Assembly: GCA_949358305.1 (NCBI GenBank) | Contig: OX442314.1 | Coordinates: 57,049,369-57,113,368 of the forward strand | Source: Strigamia acuminata | Lineage: Eukaryota > Arthropoda > Chilopoda > Geophilomorpha > Linotaeniidae | Length of the DNA stretch: 64,000 nt | Reading direction: 5' to 3' | Shown: positions 1-10,505 of the stretch, in pieces | Numbering within the stretch: position 1 is the stretch's first letter | Layout of the letters: each line of letters starts with the position of its first letter | Made by a program: the position numbers and the translations under genes | The notes under the pieces: model-generated | What the model was told of the DNA's origin: nothing | The model's database searches: none | Seen by the model: the letters and a program-made list of their open reading frames with translations, nothing else

Positions 1-239
1 TATGACATTGACATTCATTTTTAACATTTGTGTCAAGAAAAGTCTTTTTGTAGATAGAATCAGTCGTTTTTGCCGATTGACATGGGATATTGCAGTTGGT
101 CTATGTACGGTAATCTGTGAGAGAAAAATTTTGTTTGCTATGATCTAGTGGTTTTTGCGTTTTACAAGTCTGTCTTTGGTATTCTGATTAACGTGCAGTT
201 AATTTCAAAGTGAAATGTGTGTGCTCTGTTAATCACAAT

Positions 240-1510
240 CTGAAAGTATCATGCTAAAACAATAGGACTCGATTTATTTACCCATTATCTTTGACTCATT
301 TTCCACCCAAGAATGACTTAAAATCTTCCAACTAAAAAAACCTTTAAGAAAACTATAGTTCTCTAATAATTTTTATTTATCCTAATTATTGCCAAATGTA
401 CCCCAATTTTTATTTTTTATTTTTACAGTGCTTTTATAGCTTTCGATGATGTTTCTGATCGGTGGGTACAGTTTTTGCCTTTGGTGGTACGATAAAAATA
501 GCTTGCAAATATACAGTGCATCTTTGCAAACACTGGGCATTTGCGTGTTCCATGGTTCAGTCATTGTTCTTGATATGCTACAAATAATTTTTGGTCAGGC
601 ATTGGATGCCCGAGTCATATCTATTCAAGAAATCATTTGTGGCTTGACAAGATTGAAAACGTTTACTGGAACTTGCACAGGCCCCAAGTTTGCAAAGATG
701 TACGTTTGAAAGATATGATTCTTACCATCAGAGGCAAAAACTGTACCCATCGGTCAGAAACACAATCGACAAAGCCAGTTCGAATACTAAGCAAGGATTG
801 TATTCACAATAAAACTGTGGTGATCTCACTTTATTTTGTCGCTTGTATTAAATAAATATCACCACTAAAAAGATAAATTGTGTTATTTTATTTCAAAATA
901 GTCTGGCGTGTGCCAGACTATGTCACGTGACTTGGGGGAGAATACTCTCCAAGCATACTAGTATTTCACCCTAAATTGGGAGAGGTGAACGGTAATTAAC
1001 CGTTTTGGTGCAACAGATTTCTTTGTTGCACCAAACTGAGCTAATTGCGCAGATTTTCTGCGCAACTCAGAAGTGTGCCAAGCTTGGAACCCCAATTTTG
1101 GCACACTCTTGAATATACACTACAACTAACAACACCTTGTCACTGCTCAGCTTGAGAAACCTCGCTAGTATTGATTGTGTTACAGTTTGTGTATTTGAAA
1201 CCTCTGCTTGCTTTGCCCATTGTGCAAAGCCAGCACCCGATTGCGCCTTGCGTTAATTAGCAACCGCTAATTTACGCCATCGAGAAGAGAAGTCCGACTC
1301 CTCGTAAACCACCGACATCGTGAGCAAGAATTGTATTCACAATAAAACTAAAAATAAGAATTGGGGTATTTTGGCAATATATGGGTGGAAAATGTTAGGG
1401 TTTAAAACCTTTTATTCGGGGAAATTAATATTAGGGGAGAACAATATTTTTATTTAGAGGACTTTAAGTTCTTCTTGGGGGTAAAATGAGTCAAAGATGA
1501 GGAGCGAATA
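240..1510. repeat. Foldback-like element with inverted arms
   Basis: Two arms about 150 bp long are inverted relative to each other: roughly 285-430 on the plus strand and 1340-1505 on the minus strand. Both read a block with ATCTTTGACTCATTTT, then an ACTTAAA-type stretch and CCCCAATT. A second inverted pair lies inside (about 446-490 versus 726-765, sharing GGGTACAGTTTTTGCCT). A direct repeat containing ATTGTATTCACAATAAAACT occurs near 797 and 1329. The arms are diverged, so this is an old element or a nested set. No coding capacity is seen. Ends and target duplication were not fixed. Confidence 0.45.
899..1303. other. Array of consecutive short hairpins
   Basis: Back-to-back perfect or near-perfect stems fill this stretch: 899-920 (9-bp stem, 4-nt loop), 922-931 (palindrome GTCACGTGAC), 931-953, 955-964 (palindrome ATACTAGTAT), 965-988, 988-1004, 1005-1034 (11-bp stem), 1035-1070 (9-bp inner stem, 3-nt loop, plus an outer CTGAG/CTCAG pair), 1072-1107 (10-bp stem), 1210-1230 (7-bp stem), 1250-1276 and about 1280-1303. 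Each stem has its own sequence, so this is not a tandem repeat. The function is unknown. It lies inside the inverted-repeat element. Confidence 0.75.
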
Positions 1511-2407
1511 ATTTGTGGCCAAAACAATAAATAGAATTTGTGTGAAAGAAGTAAATAAATATTTTTTCTGATGTTTGGTTTAGGAATTTTGATATTTTAA
1601 TGAATGGGTGCATATACTGTATACTAATACAAATGTACCGGCATGTTAATTTTCCATTCAGTTTTTTGCGGTAACATTGTTTTTTGCACTGATAGAAATC
1701 ATTTGGTGGTGTACATTTTCGTATTGGTGTATTTATGCGGTCAAACTACGATAAAATGTGTTAGACTATAAGATGTACCTTGAAGACACTATTTCATACC
1801 CCTAGACAAACAAATAAAGCAATAACCAAAACCTTAACTTGTGTCTTTGTTGTATTTCGTGGATTGAATCATTGTGTGTGTTGCGTCCAGCACCTTGTGG
1901 CCCTCCCCTGACCACGTGGGGTCCGTCCGAACACTCACACTATTGCCCAAATTAATTTTATGGGATTCCCTTCCACAGATTTGCCATAACTTTGGATTGT
2001 AAGACACACCTCGCACCATAAGAAGCACCCAACTTTTGGTTGACTTTTCAGTGTGCGTCTTATGGTCTGCAAAATCCGGTAATGTAAAATAATATTAAAA
2101 ACAAAAGAAGTCGAAGGGAACTGAGTTAAATTATACAGATCGAAAAATGTCGAAATCATTTTGTCTTCAACTCTCGATACAATAAATTATTTGTATTCAG
2201 ATGTTGATTGTAACAACAAGTTTGCTTCCAACACTGTGAGAAGCTAATTTTGACAATTATTTAATAGAGCATGAATTTAAAGACACACCAATTAAGTAAT
2301 GTGTACATATTCCTCTTGGGGTATTTATTTCAGCGTCTGAAAACGGTACCTGCCAAAAGGTAACATTTATAAGATGATTACCTGGTAACTTGCATTATCC
2401 TACTTAC
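1511..2407. other. No supported gene
   Basis: AT-rich sequence, with a more GC-rich patch near 1870-1960. It lies downstream of the last recognised channel exon on the minus strand. Further exons of the second channel unit might be expected here, but none could be recognised. Confidence 0.4.
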
Positions 2408-3224
2408 GAAATCAAAGGGGATTAGAGTTTCTGCAGTCGAAGATTGCTCCCACAGTTCTTCTACTGTGAGGTTTTCTCCTTTTAGATGTAGTAGGTTCAA
2501 CATGTGAATGGGACAATCACTCTGACTCAGATTATTTTCATCAGCATACATCTTCTCCAATTCAATGGTGGTCGGATTCGTTATTACACAATCTGTTATG
2601 TTTGGAAAGGTTACATTTGCCTCGTCCGCGACTGCAATGTTTACTCGTATGGGATATGCCATGTAAATCATCAACTTGAAATAGATCATAACCAGAAACA
2701 GAGAGGTGCAGCCGAGATAAACAACCTTTTCCAGTATGTTTTGAATACGGCTGCGATGTATTGGCTCGTTTTCTTTCAGTAGGGATGAGAAATGGCTTTT
2801 CGTTTTGTGCAGATAATGGCATACTTTGAGGTGAATTCTACTATTGTTCCGTGACTTTGCATTATGTTTTCGATAATCGATGATTAATGTGATCAAATCC
2901 AAAACTGAAAGTATTGACATGCCGAGGTAAAGGCCAATGTTTCCGGCTGCATCAATGAGTAGATTGACAAATCCATAAGCAAATCTTTCTTTGATGACTT
3001 CAATGACAGTTGATACTGCTTCGTTTTCGAATTCGGTCAACGGGGCATCTGATGTAGTAGATGTGTAGACTTTTATCTGCTCTTCAATTTGAGTGCACAT
3101 TCGGTTGCACAAGCACTTTAATTCTGAGTTTATTTTCCTTAGTTTATTACGAATGCTATTGTACACCTTAAACGTACTGGACGTATTGCATGTCTCGCCC
3201 GTCTTTCCACTCATAAATGGCAAT
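2408..3224 (-). CDS. DEG/ENaC channel, exon with pore end of unit 1 and start of unit 2
   Basis: This is the largest exon of a DEG/ENaC (pickpocket-type) sodium channel gene. It opens after a TTTATTCAG acceptor and ends at a GTAAGT donor, with open frame throughout. The first half has the Cys-rich end of the extracellular domain (CLCNRMC) and then the second transmembrane helix with the family's selectivity-filter signature (GLYLGMSILSVLDLI, where the family has G-x-S). Instead of stopping after a short cytosolic tail, the frame continues into a new transmembrane helix followed by YPIRVNIAVADEANVTFPNI. That matches the family pattern after the first helix (YP..., FPA/NITxC). One exon therefore joins the end of one channel unit to the start of another. 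Family membership is firm; the fusion is read directly from the sequence. Confidence 0.8.
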
Positions 3225-3314
3225 CTGAATAAACAATATTTAATTGTATTAGTATTGTGTTTGTTCACAAATTTATTTTAAATGGTTATTCTTATGTGTA
3301 AAATGATCCCTCAC

Positions 3315-3418
3315 CTGCAAGGTTGTTGACTGTAAAAATCTTGAAGGCATTTCTCGTGACATTTGATAAAATCCTTTTTGTCAATGCATGGATTAGATGA
3401 TGTATTCAGGAATATAAA
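3315..3418 (-). CDS. DEG/ENaC channel exon (Cys-rich)
   Basis: Acceptor TTATAG and donor GTGAGG bound a frame with NPCIDKKDFIKCHEKC and then QQPC. This is the cysteine-spaced extracellular module before the second helix of DEG/ENaC channels. The phase fits the next exon (3224 downward), restoring a continuous frame across a 90-nt intron. Confidence 0.7.
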
Positions 3419-3439
3419 CTATAATTATACAAGTAAAAA

Positions 3440-4730
3440 ATAATAAAGATTTGCAATATACCCTATACACTGTACCATAAACCAAGGATTAAATGGATAC
3501 GTGTGTTTTTTCCTTTTGATTTGTGGTTTCTTGTTTGATTTGATGTGTGGCATGACCGTAAGGCAATCTGGGGACTGGTTATCCTGATTTGGGACACATA
3601 CTCACGTAAATATAATAAGGACTCCAGATTGTTGGGTTGTTGGTCTTTAATTATTGATCTAGGAGTCGGATTCTCCCACTTACCCAAGTGTCGCAGTGCC
3701 GTGAAGGAACGCTACACCAACAACTGACCCGTCACACACAGGGCATGAGCCCTATGAGTGACGCTGTTGGTCGCACATAACATTCCGCCCTAAATACCAG
3801 CACGGCTCATGCAGCTGCTCATGGTGGCTGTAGCAGGCTTATTGTCATACTACTGAGCATCACAGTGGTGAATGGTGAGAAGAGCAGGATCAGCACATAG
3901 CAGGATTGGTCCTTACTGGTTTCAGGATTGTCTTTGCAAGCCTGTCTTGGTTGAGACCCACCGCTCTTCTCTCTGTTACGGTTGGTGACACTCTCTCCTC
4001 TCACTACACCATTCAGCTCCCTCCTTCCCTATACTGGGTCAGTTCATCCTGCAAAGGGGAATGATTTTAGGGCCACTGGGCGGTGGGTGGCGTGATGCAG
4101 GTCACCGTGAGTGGCCAAGCGGTCACATCTTGGTGTCAATAAATATATTCCTCTTCTCCTTATTTCTGTCGTTGTGTTTTCTTTTGTTTTTTTTTCTAAG
4201 TACCGTTTTATTAATTTTCTTTTACTGTTTTTGTTATTCAGAAATCATCTAGTGGAAGCGACGACTTTTTCGATGGTGGGGAGAGATGGTGGGGCACCTT
4301 CCCTATCTGCATGGTCGTCGGTGGCTGGTTCTGCCAACCACACGGGAAATCCCATGTCTTAAGTGTCTAGGACACGGGCTGGTTTACACCGCCTTTCCCC
4401 TACAACGTTGGTTTGAGCGTTACCAAGCGAAGGCAGGCGGCGATCGCGATTGCATCCGCCCTGAAGTAACGTCGATGTCCACTCAAAGTTGGGAGACTCG
4501 CAAGCAAAACCTGGTGCAAGCTGGCAAACTGCGGACTTAAACAATCCACAGCCCGGACCATCGCGAGCGAGTCAACCAACTGGCTGCGTGTCACCAACGC
4601 GTTCCAGTTCAGAGGCTGGGCTGTCTCAGCCCGCCCCGAAGTGACAACGAACGAATCCACACTCTAGTAAGTGGGGCGAAGATAGATGGTAGGGAAATGG
4701 TAGGGAAATTAATAAAATGGTGATGGTAAA
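3440..4730. mobile_element. Gypsy-like retroelement debris in a channel intron
   Basis: The segment lies between channel exons at 3418 and 4734. At 3463-3687 (minus) is a tail shared with the Gypsy integrase fragment at 41584-41970 (both read KDQQPNNL and then ACCAGTCCCC). At about 3735-4250 is an LTR-like block also found inverted at about 44850-45420: both contain a GGCCACT-GGCGGTG segment, GAGTGGCCAAG and, downstream, a poly-adenylation-like AATAAA. The 4286-4540 frame has a CLKCLGHG stretch that could be a decayed gag zinc knuckle. No intact coding remains. The borders are approximate. Confidence 0.5.
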
Positions 4731-4733
4731 TAC

Positions 4734-4820
4734 CTCTTGTAAACTAAATTTCTTTCTTTTTACTTCATTTGAACTCTCACCGCTTGCTAAAACAGATCTA
4801 CCTGCAATTGGGCTTGACAC
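4734..4820 (-). CDS. Probable DEG/ENaC channel exon
   Basis: An open stretch after an AAAATTATAG acceptor and before a GTATTT donor, encoding about 29 residues (SSPIAGRSVLASGESSNEVK). Its phase agrees with the upstream exon ending at 4884. Similarity is weak, so support is mainly position, splice sites and phase. The Gypsy debris starts just beyond its donor. Confidence 0.45.
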
Positions 4821-4883
4821 CTATAATTTTAATAAATTTTAATGTTTGAAATTTACTTTTGTCATTGTAGTTAACATATTTAC

Positions 4884-4968
4884 GTAAAGTATGCCTGGGG
4901 GACAGAATTCTGGTCGATTAAACCACATTTTCAATTTGCCATATAAATTTCGACCCGTAATATTTTCT
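4884..4968 (-). CDS. DEG/ENaC channel exon
   Basis: Bounded by a TTGTTTTCTAG acceptor and a GTAAAT donor. It encodes NITGRNLYGKLKMWFNRPEF, then CPPG. The split codon at its start matches the phase left by the exon at 5031-5107, so the frame is continuous. It falls where the family has the finger/knuckle part of the extracellular domain. Confidence 0.6.
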
Positions 4969-5030
4969 AGAAAACAACAAATGACTCCATAGTAGAAGTC
5001 TATTGCAGTTAATGGTCGATCATTACTTAC

Positions 5031-5107
5031 CAACCGTTATCACAGCGCAGGTTCCATATGTGGACAATTCCTTGCTTATTTGAATATTTGGTTTGTCCGT
5101 AGATTTC
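5031..5107 (-). CDS. DEG/ENaC channel exon with the YGTC motif
   Basis: Acceptor TTTTTACAG, donor GTAAGT. The frame reads KELSTYGTCAVI, matching the conserved G-x-C segment that follows the first extracellular region in DEG/ENaC channels. The introns on either side are only about 60 nt, a size seen in compact arthropod genes. Confidence 0.7.
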
Positions 5108-5167
5108 TGTAAAAAGTCTGGTAGTGTTTTACATCTCAGTTGTCAAAATAAATCAAGATTTTCTTAC

Positions 5168-5617
5168 CGAAATAAATTCCGTTTTATTTAATACAGGGAA
5201 ATCAATATCCCATAATGCAGATATGTTGACATTCTCATTTTTAAATAAATCATCCAGAATATCTTCACACTGGACCAAATTTGTTGGTGTTGAGTTTAAA
5301 AATTTTTTCCAAGCGTTTCGTATGTATGTGTTTTCATCCGTGCACACACTCAGAGCTGGGAATGACATCTCAGTTGCGACTCTCGTATAAGCGTCAGTAG
5401 CGATGGGGTTCGAAAAGAAATATTTGATTTTCTGCCCAGTTTGATAGCAACAGGTGACGAGGCAGCTCGTTAAAAGTAAACTCCAAACAATTTTGATTTT
5501 AAAGCTTTTTATGGGATCAATTAACGTTTGCAATTCGGGAAATGACTTCTCAAACATGTAAAGTCGCGGCATTTGTTGTTGTATAATTTTACGGATTTTA
5601 TACTTTACCGCAGCTGC
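5168..5617 (-). CDS. DEG/ENaC channel first coding exon, cut by a BEL element
   Basis: It encodes the cytosolic N-terminus (FEKSFPELQTLIDPIKSF), a first transmembrane helix (IVWSLLLTSCLVTCCY) and the start of the extracellular domain with the family pattern FPALSVCTDEN. The donor is GTAAGA at 5167. The open frame runs back past the first internal methionine (about 5572) to the BEL target duplication at 5618-5622. Across the insertion the frame would continue into 12282-12306, where an ATG follows an in-frame stop. The element therefore separates the likely start codon and a few codons from the rest. If translation begins at the internal methionine, the insertion would be in the leader instead. 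The channel is a membrane protein forming amiloride-type sodium pores. Confidence 0.7.
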
Positions 5618-5622
5618 AACTG
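5618..5622. repeat. Target-site duplication, left (AACTG)
   Basis: AACTG directly precedes the left LTR and is repeated at 12277-12281 directly after the right LTR. A 5-bp duplication is usual for BEL/Pao elements. Confidence 0.9.
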
Positions 5623-6023
5623 TGTAAAATCCAAATTCGATTTAATAATTCTAATTAATAATTCTTTTGTTGTGTTTAAATTTAATTGTGTTTTTATTTG
5701 CAAAGTGTTTGATTTTGACAAGTGTTTTATTGAATGTCGAATTAATATAATAGTGTTTTCATGTTGACAATGTTTTCTGTTCGAGGGTCACCAAGAGTGC
5801 CCTCTAGTGTGTTATTTTGTTTTTTGACCGGTCCCTGTTAACCGGAAGTTAACCCCGTTTTTTGGGTAGACCACCATCTTTATATATGTACGAATTCGTG
5901 TTACCACGCGTTTTCTGCTTATGATAATTTTCATCGATTAAAACCAGTTAGTTATTGTTAAATCTCGAATTGTTTATTTGCGCGTGTCACAATCGTGACA
6001 GGATTTATTTCGAAGTCTCGAAA
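5623..6023 (+). repeat. BEL left LTR
   Basis: 401 bp, starting TGTAAAATCC and ending CTCGAAA. It is identical by eye to 11876-12276. A TATATATG stretch near its 3' third could serve as a promoter element. Confidence 0.92.
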
Positions 6024-6024
6024 T

Positions 6025-6042
6025 TGGTGCCGAAACCCGGGA
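6025..6042 (+). promoter_or_regulatory. BEL primer-binding site
   Basis: TGGTGCCGAAACCCGGGA begins one base after the LTR, the expected place and TGG start for tRNA-primed reverse transcription. The same motif occurs on the minus strand at about 18152-18172 next to another LTR-like block. Confidence 0.85.
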
Positions 6043-6107
6043 ATATTCAACCTGGGCCCTGAAGATCTGAAAATCCTAAGCAAGTAAAAGTTTGAAATTT
6101 GTACAAG

Positions 6108-9100
6108 ATGGCTGACGACCTCGCCGTGACCAGAAGTCAGCGTACCGTGGCCAGAAGAAATGTGACCGCCACAATCAACAAGGCAAAGACTCTCCTCGCA
6201 AATATTCCGCGCAATGCGCTCGAGCTCAAAAAAATAAGAGCTAATCTGAAGGCGAAATTTGTCAACTTGAAAGAGTTGGACATGAAAATATTAGCCACGC
6301 TGGTCGACGACGACGAAATCGATCAGGAAATCACTCAATGCGAGTCGAACTATTCCGAAAAAGTAATCGACTGCGAGGTTGAAATTGAAGAAGCGCTGAA
6401 AGATCTCAATGCGCCGCTCGTTCCTCCTCCAACTCCAACTGTAACCAACAATTACAACGGCAACGGCCACGTTCCGCACGAGTCGACGATGCGACTCCCC
6501 AAGTACGAGGCCATTAAGTTCAAAGGCGATCCACTCGAGTGGGACGATTTTTGGGGAAACTTCGAGATAAGTATCGACACAAAAACTAATGTGACAAATA
6601 AATCGAAATTAGTTTATCTCAAGTCGTTTTTGGAAGGAGAGGCAGCGCTTGTATTAAAAGGCCTGCCACCGACTGACGAGAACTATCCTGTGGCCAAAGA
6701 ACTGTTGTTGGAGCGTTTTGGGCGAAGTGACGTGATCATGAGTGCCCACTTGAATTCCTTGATGAGGATGGATCCCGTGCGTGATATAATGAACACTGTG
6801 TCTCTACAAAAATTATACGATCGTTGTGAATCGAACGTGCGTGGACTGCGTGCGGCAAAGATGAATGCCGAAGCGATTGACGCGACGGTCTGTCCGTTAA
6901 TTTTGGGGCTGGTGCCCAAGCAGATCTCGCTCGACTTCTCACGAAATTATCCGGACGGTAAATACAAAGCCAAAGATTTGCTCGACATGATACGTGCTGA
7001 ACTCATCCACCACAGCAAGATTGACAATTTTCAAGAGCTGCATCGAACGAAGGAAGTTGAAAAGTCGGGAAAATCGGAAAAATTGGAGGAGAAAACGATG
7101 CGCAAAAACAACGATCGAGTGCCGTCTGCTCGCGTCTTGAGTACGACGATTTCGAATTGCATGTTTTGCAGCAAAACTCACGACCGTGACAGCTGCACTA
7201 CTACTGCTGCGGAGCGGAAAGAATACGTGATCAAAAACGGACGGTGTTTCAAGTGTTTGAAAAAGGGGCACACGTCGAAAACGTGCTCGTACCGAATTAC
7301 TTGCAAGAATTGCCAACGAAATCATAATCCTTTGGTGTGTGATGGAGCGAAGAAAACCGTCAGTGAAAGCTTGACCACTCACGTGGCCACGTGTGCAGAT
7401 TTATCAGCGTTCGTCCCTCCTCCTGCTGCAGCGTTAGCGACAATTTTTGTGCGTGTCGTGCATCAATCAAAAGAAGCGATCGTGCAGTGTCTTATTGACC
7501 CCGGCAGCCAAACGACATTCGTATTATCCAGTCTCGCCAAGGACCTGAAGTTGCAATCGAAAGGGACTGAAAATTTGTCCGTACTGACTTTTGGCAGTCA
7601 AGTGTCGCAAAATGCGAAGCGAGGACGATTCGAGCTGAATTTGTGCAACGTGGACGACAAGAATAAATCGCTCACGGTCGCAGCAGTCGAGACGTCCTGG
7701 ATAACGCGGCCGATAAAAACTGAGTTGCAGGCTGGCTTGCGAGCCGCCTTAGCACGCAACAATATTGTAATAAATTTTGAACAATACACTAATTTCGATG
7801 TTTTTTGTTTGATAGGCGCCGATAATATCGCTAAAATTTTGACTGGACGTCTCGAGAAGTTTGAAGAGGATCTGGTGGCAATCGAAACAATTTTTGGCTG
7901 GGCGTTGATGGGTACCTCGCCCAACGTGACGACTTTGTCCACAATGGTCACCCGCGTATTCAACGTGCAGCTCGACGACCGCTTAGATGACCATCTTAAA
8001 CAATTCTGGGAACTCGAAGCGATTGGAATCCGACACGAGACCATTGACGAGTCGCCAACAGATCGCAACACGTGCACAAAGCGATTCCGCGAGCTGGTGA
8101 CGCGAGAGGACGGACGATACGTGGTGCCATTGCCGTGGTTAGTCGATGCTAGCCAACTCAGCAACAATTTCGAAGTGGCCAAGCGGAGATTTTGGCATCT
8201 GGTACGCAAATTCAAGAAGAACCCTGATTTTTATGAAGCATACAAGAAAATCTTCGAGGACCAACTGAAAAACGACATCATCGAGGAAGTGAAAGTGCAA
8301 GACCCAGAACATTCATACTTTATGCCGCATCGTGCAGTTGTGCGAGAGGATCGTGCGACGACAAAAATTCGTATTGTTTTCGACGCATCATCAAAGGGAA
8401 AGAACGAACTCTCGCTGAACGATTGTTTAGACAGCGGCCCCAATTTATTACCGGAGATCTTGAAACTTTTGGTGTTATTCCGACGTGAGCTTGTGGCTTA
8501 CATTTCAGACATCGAAAAAGCATTTTTGCAGCTTCTGCTAAGACTTTGCGACCGGAACTTTGTTAGTTTTTTGTGGGTACCGGAGAATTGGGACGGTTTG
8601 GAATTCCTCGTGCCAAGAATTATGCGTCAGAAGCGAGTCACGTTTGGGGTCAGTTCCAGTCCCTACTCGTTAAACGACACGATCCAAATGCATCTGGACG
8701 AAATGGAGAATTTGTATCCGGACACCGTCACGCAGATTCGAGAGAAATTTTACGTGGACGACCTTCTGGATTCGATGCGAGCTGAAAATCAAGTTTTGAC
8801 CGTTTTTTATGAGGCGCGGAAGTTGATGATGGACGCGCATTTGCCCTTAAGAAAATGGCATTCGAATTCTCCACGACTACGAAAATTATTTGCCAAGGAG
8901 ATCCCCGAAGATGAAGAGATTATCGCCGCCGAAAATGGTCAAACTACTGTGCTAGGTTTGATTTGGAATTACGAGACCGATAGACTTCAACTCGAAATAG
9001 GAGAATGGGCCGAGAAGAAACCAGAAAATGGACAGGGATCGAAGAGAGCAATTGTGCAGTCAGTTGCAAAAATTTATGACCCGTTGGGTTTCGCTTCGCC

Positions 9101-9596
9101 GTTCTCGATCGTCGGAAAACTCATGTTTCAGGAGTTGTGGTCCAGAAAAATCGATTGGGACGTCCCCTTGCCCCCCGACATTGCCAAGCGCTGGTGTGCT
9201 TGGTGCGAGCAGGTGACAACATTACGACTAATTTCAGTCAAACGACCATACAGCTCAAACTTGAGCGACGACTCAACGCAAGAACTTCATCTCTTTTGCG
9301 ACGCGAGTCCGAAGGCGTACGGCGTGGTAGTTTACGTGCGCACTGAAACAAATGGAACTGTCGACGTGTCATTGTGCATGTCTAAAGCTCGTGTTGCACC
9401 GCTAAAGCCACTCACTTTGCCGAGGCTGGAGCTCATGAGCGCCCTATTGTCGTCACGCGTCGCAGTGAAGTTGCAAGTTTTGGGAATTAAGAAAATGATT
9501 TATTGGACCGATTCTTCAATTACGTATTTTTGGATCCACGAGCAACAGAAGAAAACCAATCCTTTCGTCGCGAATCGTGTACGAAAATTCGTATGA
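6108..9596 (+). CDS. gag-pol: BEL gag-protease-reverse transcriptase-RNase H polyprotein (5' part)
   Basis: The ATG at 6108 is the first methionine (MADDLAVTRS). Gag comes first, with the family block SKLVYLKSFLEGEAA (about residue 170), then zinc knuckles CFKCLKKGHTSKTC and CKNCQRNH. The aspartic protease has LIDPGSQTTFVLSS, where most relatives have D-S/T-G; the DPG triad is unusual. Reverse transcriptase follows with DIEKAFLQ, FGVSSSPYSLN and the catalytic box FYVDDLLDS. RNase H begins at LHLFCDASPKAYG and continues to YWTDSSITYFWI. The frame stops at 9596 inside RNase H, and the homologous reading continues in another frame. Length to this point is 1,162 residues. The product would form particles and copy element RNA. 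Confidence 0.88.
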   Translation: MADDLAVTRSQRTVARRNVTATINKAKTLLANIPRNALELKKIRANLKAKFVNLKELDMKILATLVDDDEIDQEITQCESNYSEKVIDCEVEIEEALKDLNAPLVPPPTPTVTNNYNGNGHVPHESTMRLPKYEAIKFKGDPLEWDDFWGNFEISIDTKTNVTNKSKLVYLKSFLEGEAALVLKGLPPTDENYPVAKELLLERFGRSDVIMSAHLNSLMRMDPVRDIMNTVSLQKLYDRCESNVRGLRAAKMNAEAIDATVCPLILGLVPKQISLDFSRNYPDGKYKAKDLLDMIRAELIHHSKIDNFQELHRTKEVEKSGKSEKLEEKTMRKNNDRVPSARVLSTTISNCMFCSKTHDRDSCTTTAAERKEYVIKNGRCFKCLKKGHTSKTCSYRITCKNCQRNHNPLVCDGAKKTVSESLTTHVATCADLSAFVPPPAAALATIFVRVVHQSKEAIVQCLIDPGSQTTFVLSSLAKDLKLQSKGTENLSVLTFGSQVSQNAKRGRFELNLCNVDDKNKSLTVAAVETSWITRPIKTELQAGLRAALARNNIVINFEQYTNFDVFCLIGADNIAKILTGRLEKFEEDLVAIETIFGWALMGTSPNVTTLSTMVTRVFNVQLDDRLDDHLKQFWELEAIGIRHETIDESPTDRNTCTKRFRELVTREDGRYVVPLPWLVDASQLSNNFEVAKRRFWHLVRKFKKNPDFYEAYKKIFEDQLKNDIIEEVKVQDPEHSYFMPHRAVVREDRATTKIRIVFDASSKGKNELSLNDCLDSGPNLLPEILKLLVLFRRELVAYISDIEKAFLQLLLRLCDRNFVSFLWVPENWDGLEFLVPRIMRQKRVTFGVSSSPYSLNDTIQMHLDEMENLYPDTVTQIREKFYVDDLLDSMRAENQVLTVFYEARKLMMDAHLPLRKWHSNSPRLRKLFAKEIPEDEEIIAAENGQTTVLGLIWNYETDRLQLEIGEWAEKKPENGQGSKRAIVQSVAKIYDPLGFASPFSIVGKLMFQELWSRKIDWDVPLPPDIAKRWCAWCEQVTTLRLISVKRPYSSNLSDDSTQELHLFCDASPKAYGVVVYVRTETNGTVDVSLCMSKARVAPLKPLTLPRLELMSALLSSRVAVKLQVLGIKKMIYWTDSSITYFWIHEQQKKTNPFVANRVRKFV

Positions 9597-9985
9597 ACAC
9601 AGACGTCGAATGCTGGCGACACTGCCCCGGCAGGGTAAATCCTGCGGATAAGTTGACTAGAGGAATGGAAGCAGTGAAGCTGGTGGACGATGGCGAGTGG
9701 TGGAATGGCCCCGAGTGGCTACGAAAGAGTGAAGAACATTGGCCACAAGAAATAAGCGCAGAAATGGAAACCCAACTTGAAGAATACGAAGAAAATTGCA
9801 CGAGCGTCAACGTGACTCGATCGACGGAAAAAATGGAGCCGATATTCGCCCTGGAAAACTACAGCAGTTGGACAAGAGTCGTAAGGATCACAGCCTGGGT
9901 GTTGCGCTTCGTTAGAAACTCGAAAAAGGATCGATCAATTGTCGGACCTCTGAACGCTGAAGAAATTGAGATGGCGGAAATGTAG
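9587..9985 (+). pseudogene. BEL RNase H end and linker, shifted frame
   Basis: Homology to BEL Pol continues here in the -1 frame relative to the upstream reading: DVECWRHCPGRVNPADKLTR is the standard end of BEL RNase H, followed by the linker with EWWNGPEWL and LNAEEIEMAE. The change takes place around the AAAA at about 9587-9590. It ends at a stop at 9985. A single-base indel, real or from sequencing, explains it best; a programmed shift is not expected at this place in the family. Confidence 0.7.
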
Positions 9986-10505
9986 GCAGAGGATGGAAAA
10001 ATGGCTCGAATATCGAGCAAAAACGAAAGAAAACGATGTCCGAATCGTCAATGGCGGCGTACTTCATGTACGCACTTGCGACAATACGAGATGATGATTC
10101 GATAACGAATTCGGCCGTGCAGAAGCACTTATATGCCGGCAAATAAACCACACTGGTTTAACAAAAGATAAAATGAAGATTTATTAACTAAAAACTTACA
10201 TAACGAATCATTTCGGAGTTGGAAAATGCTAAAGAGGCGAGCACACCTGTGCGGCGCCATCTTGGTTACGAGAGAGAAAACAAGGCGACACCTGGTGTCG
10301 TAATATATTGTTACAATATAGAAATATACTTAAAAGATAGGCGATGCACGATACCATGTGCTAAACAAAGTTATATAATAACTAAAAGATCCAAATTGAA
10401 TAAACAAACATTACTAAATGAAAAAGCAACGCAAAATGGGAAAAATACATTAACAAATGATAATGTTTGTCGAATCTATTATACATCGACAGCGTAATCG
10501 GTCAG
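9986..10505 (+). other. Non-coding intrusion in BEL pol
   Basis: BEL proteins normally pass from the AEEIE-type linker straight into the W-x-x-A-Q...F-x-E-E block. Here about 520 bp of AT-rich sequence with stops in every frame separates them; the block resumes near 10511 (THWFRYAQRSRFAEEL). A short frame at 9993-10091 may be a leftover. Terminal repeats of an inserted element were looked for and not found. Confidence 0.5.

Noticed and set aside
4105-4125. GTGGCCAAGCGGTC resembling a tRNA Ser/Leu A box
   Set aside because: It lies in an LTR-like block, with no B box at the right distance.
6291-8523. Several long minus-strand frames inside BEL gag-pol
   Set aside because: They are shadows of the plus-strand coding frame with no independent similarity.
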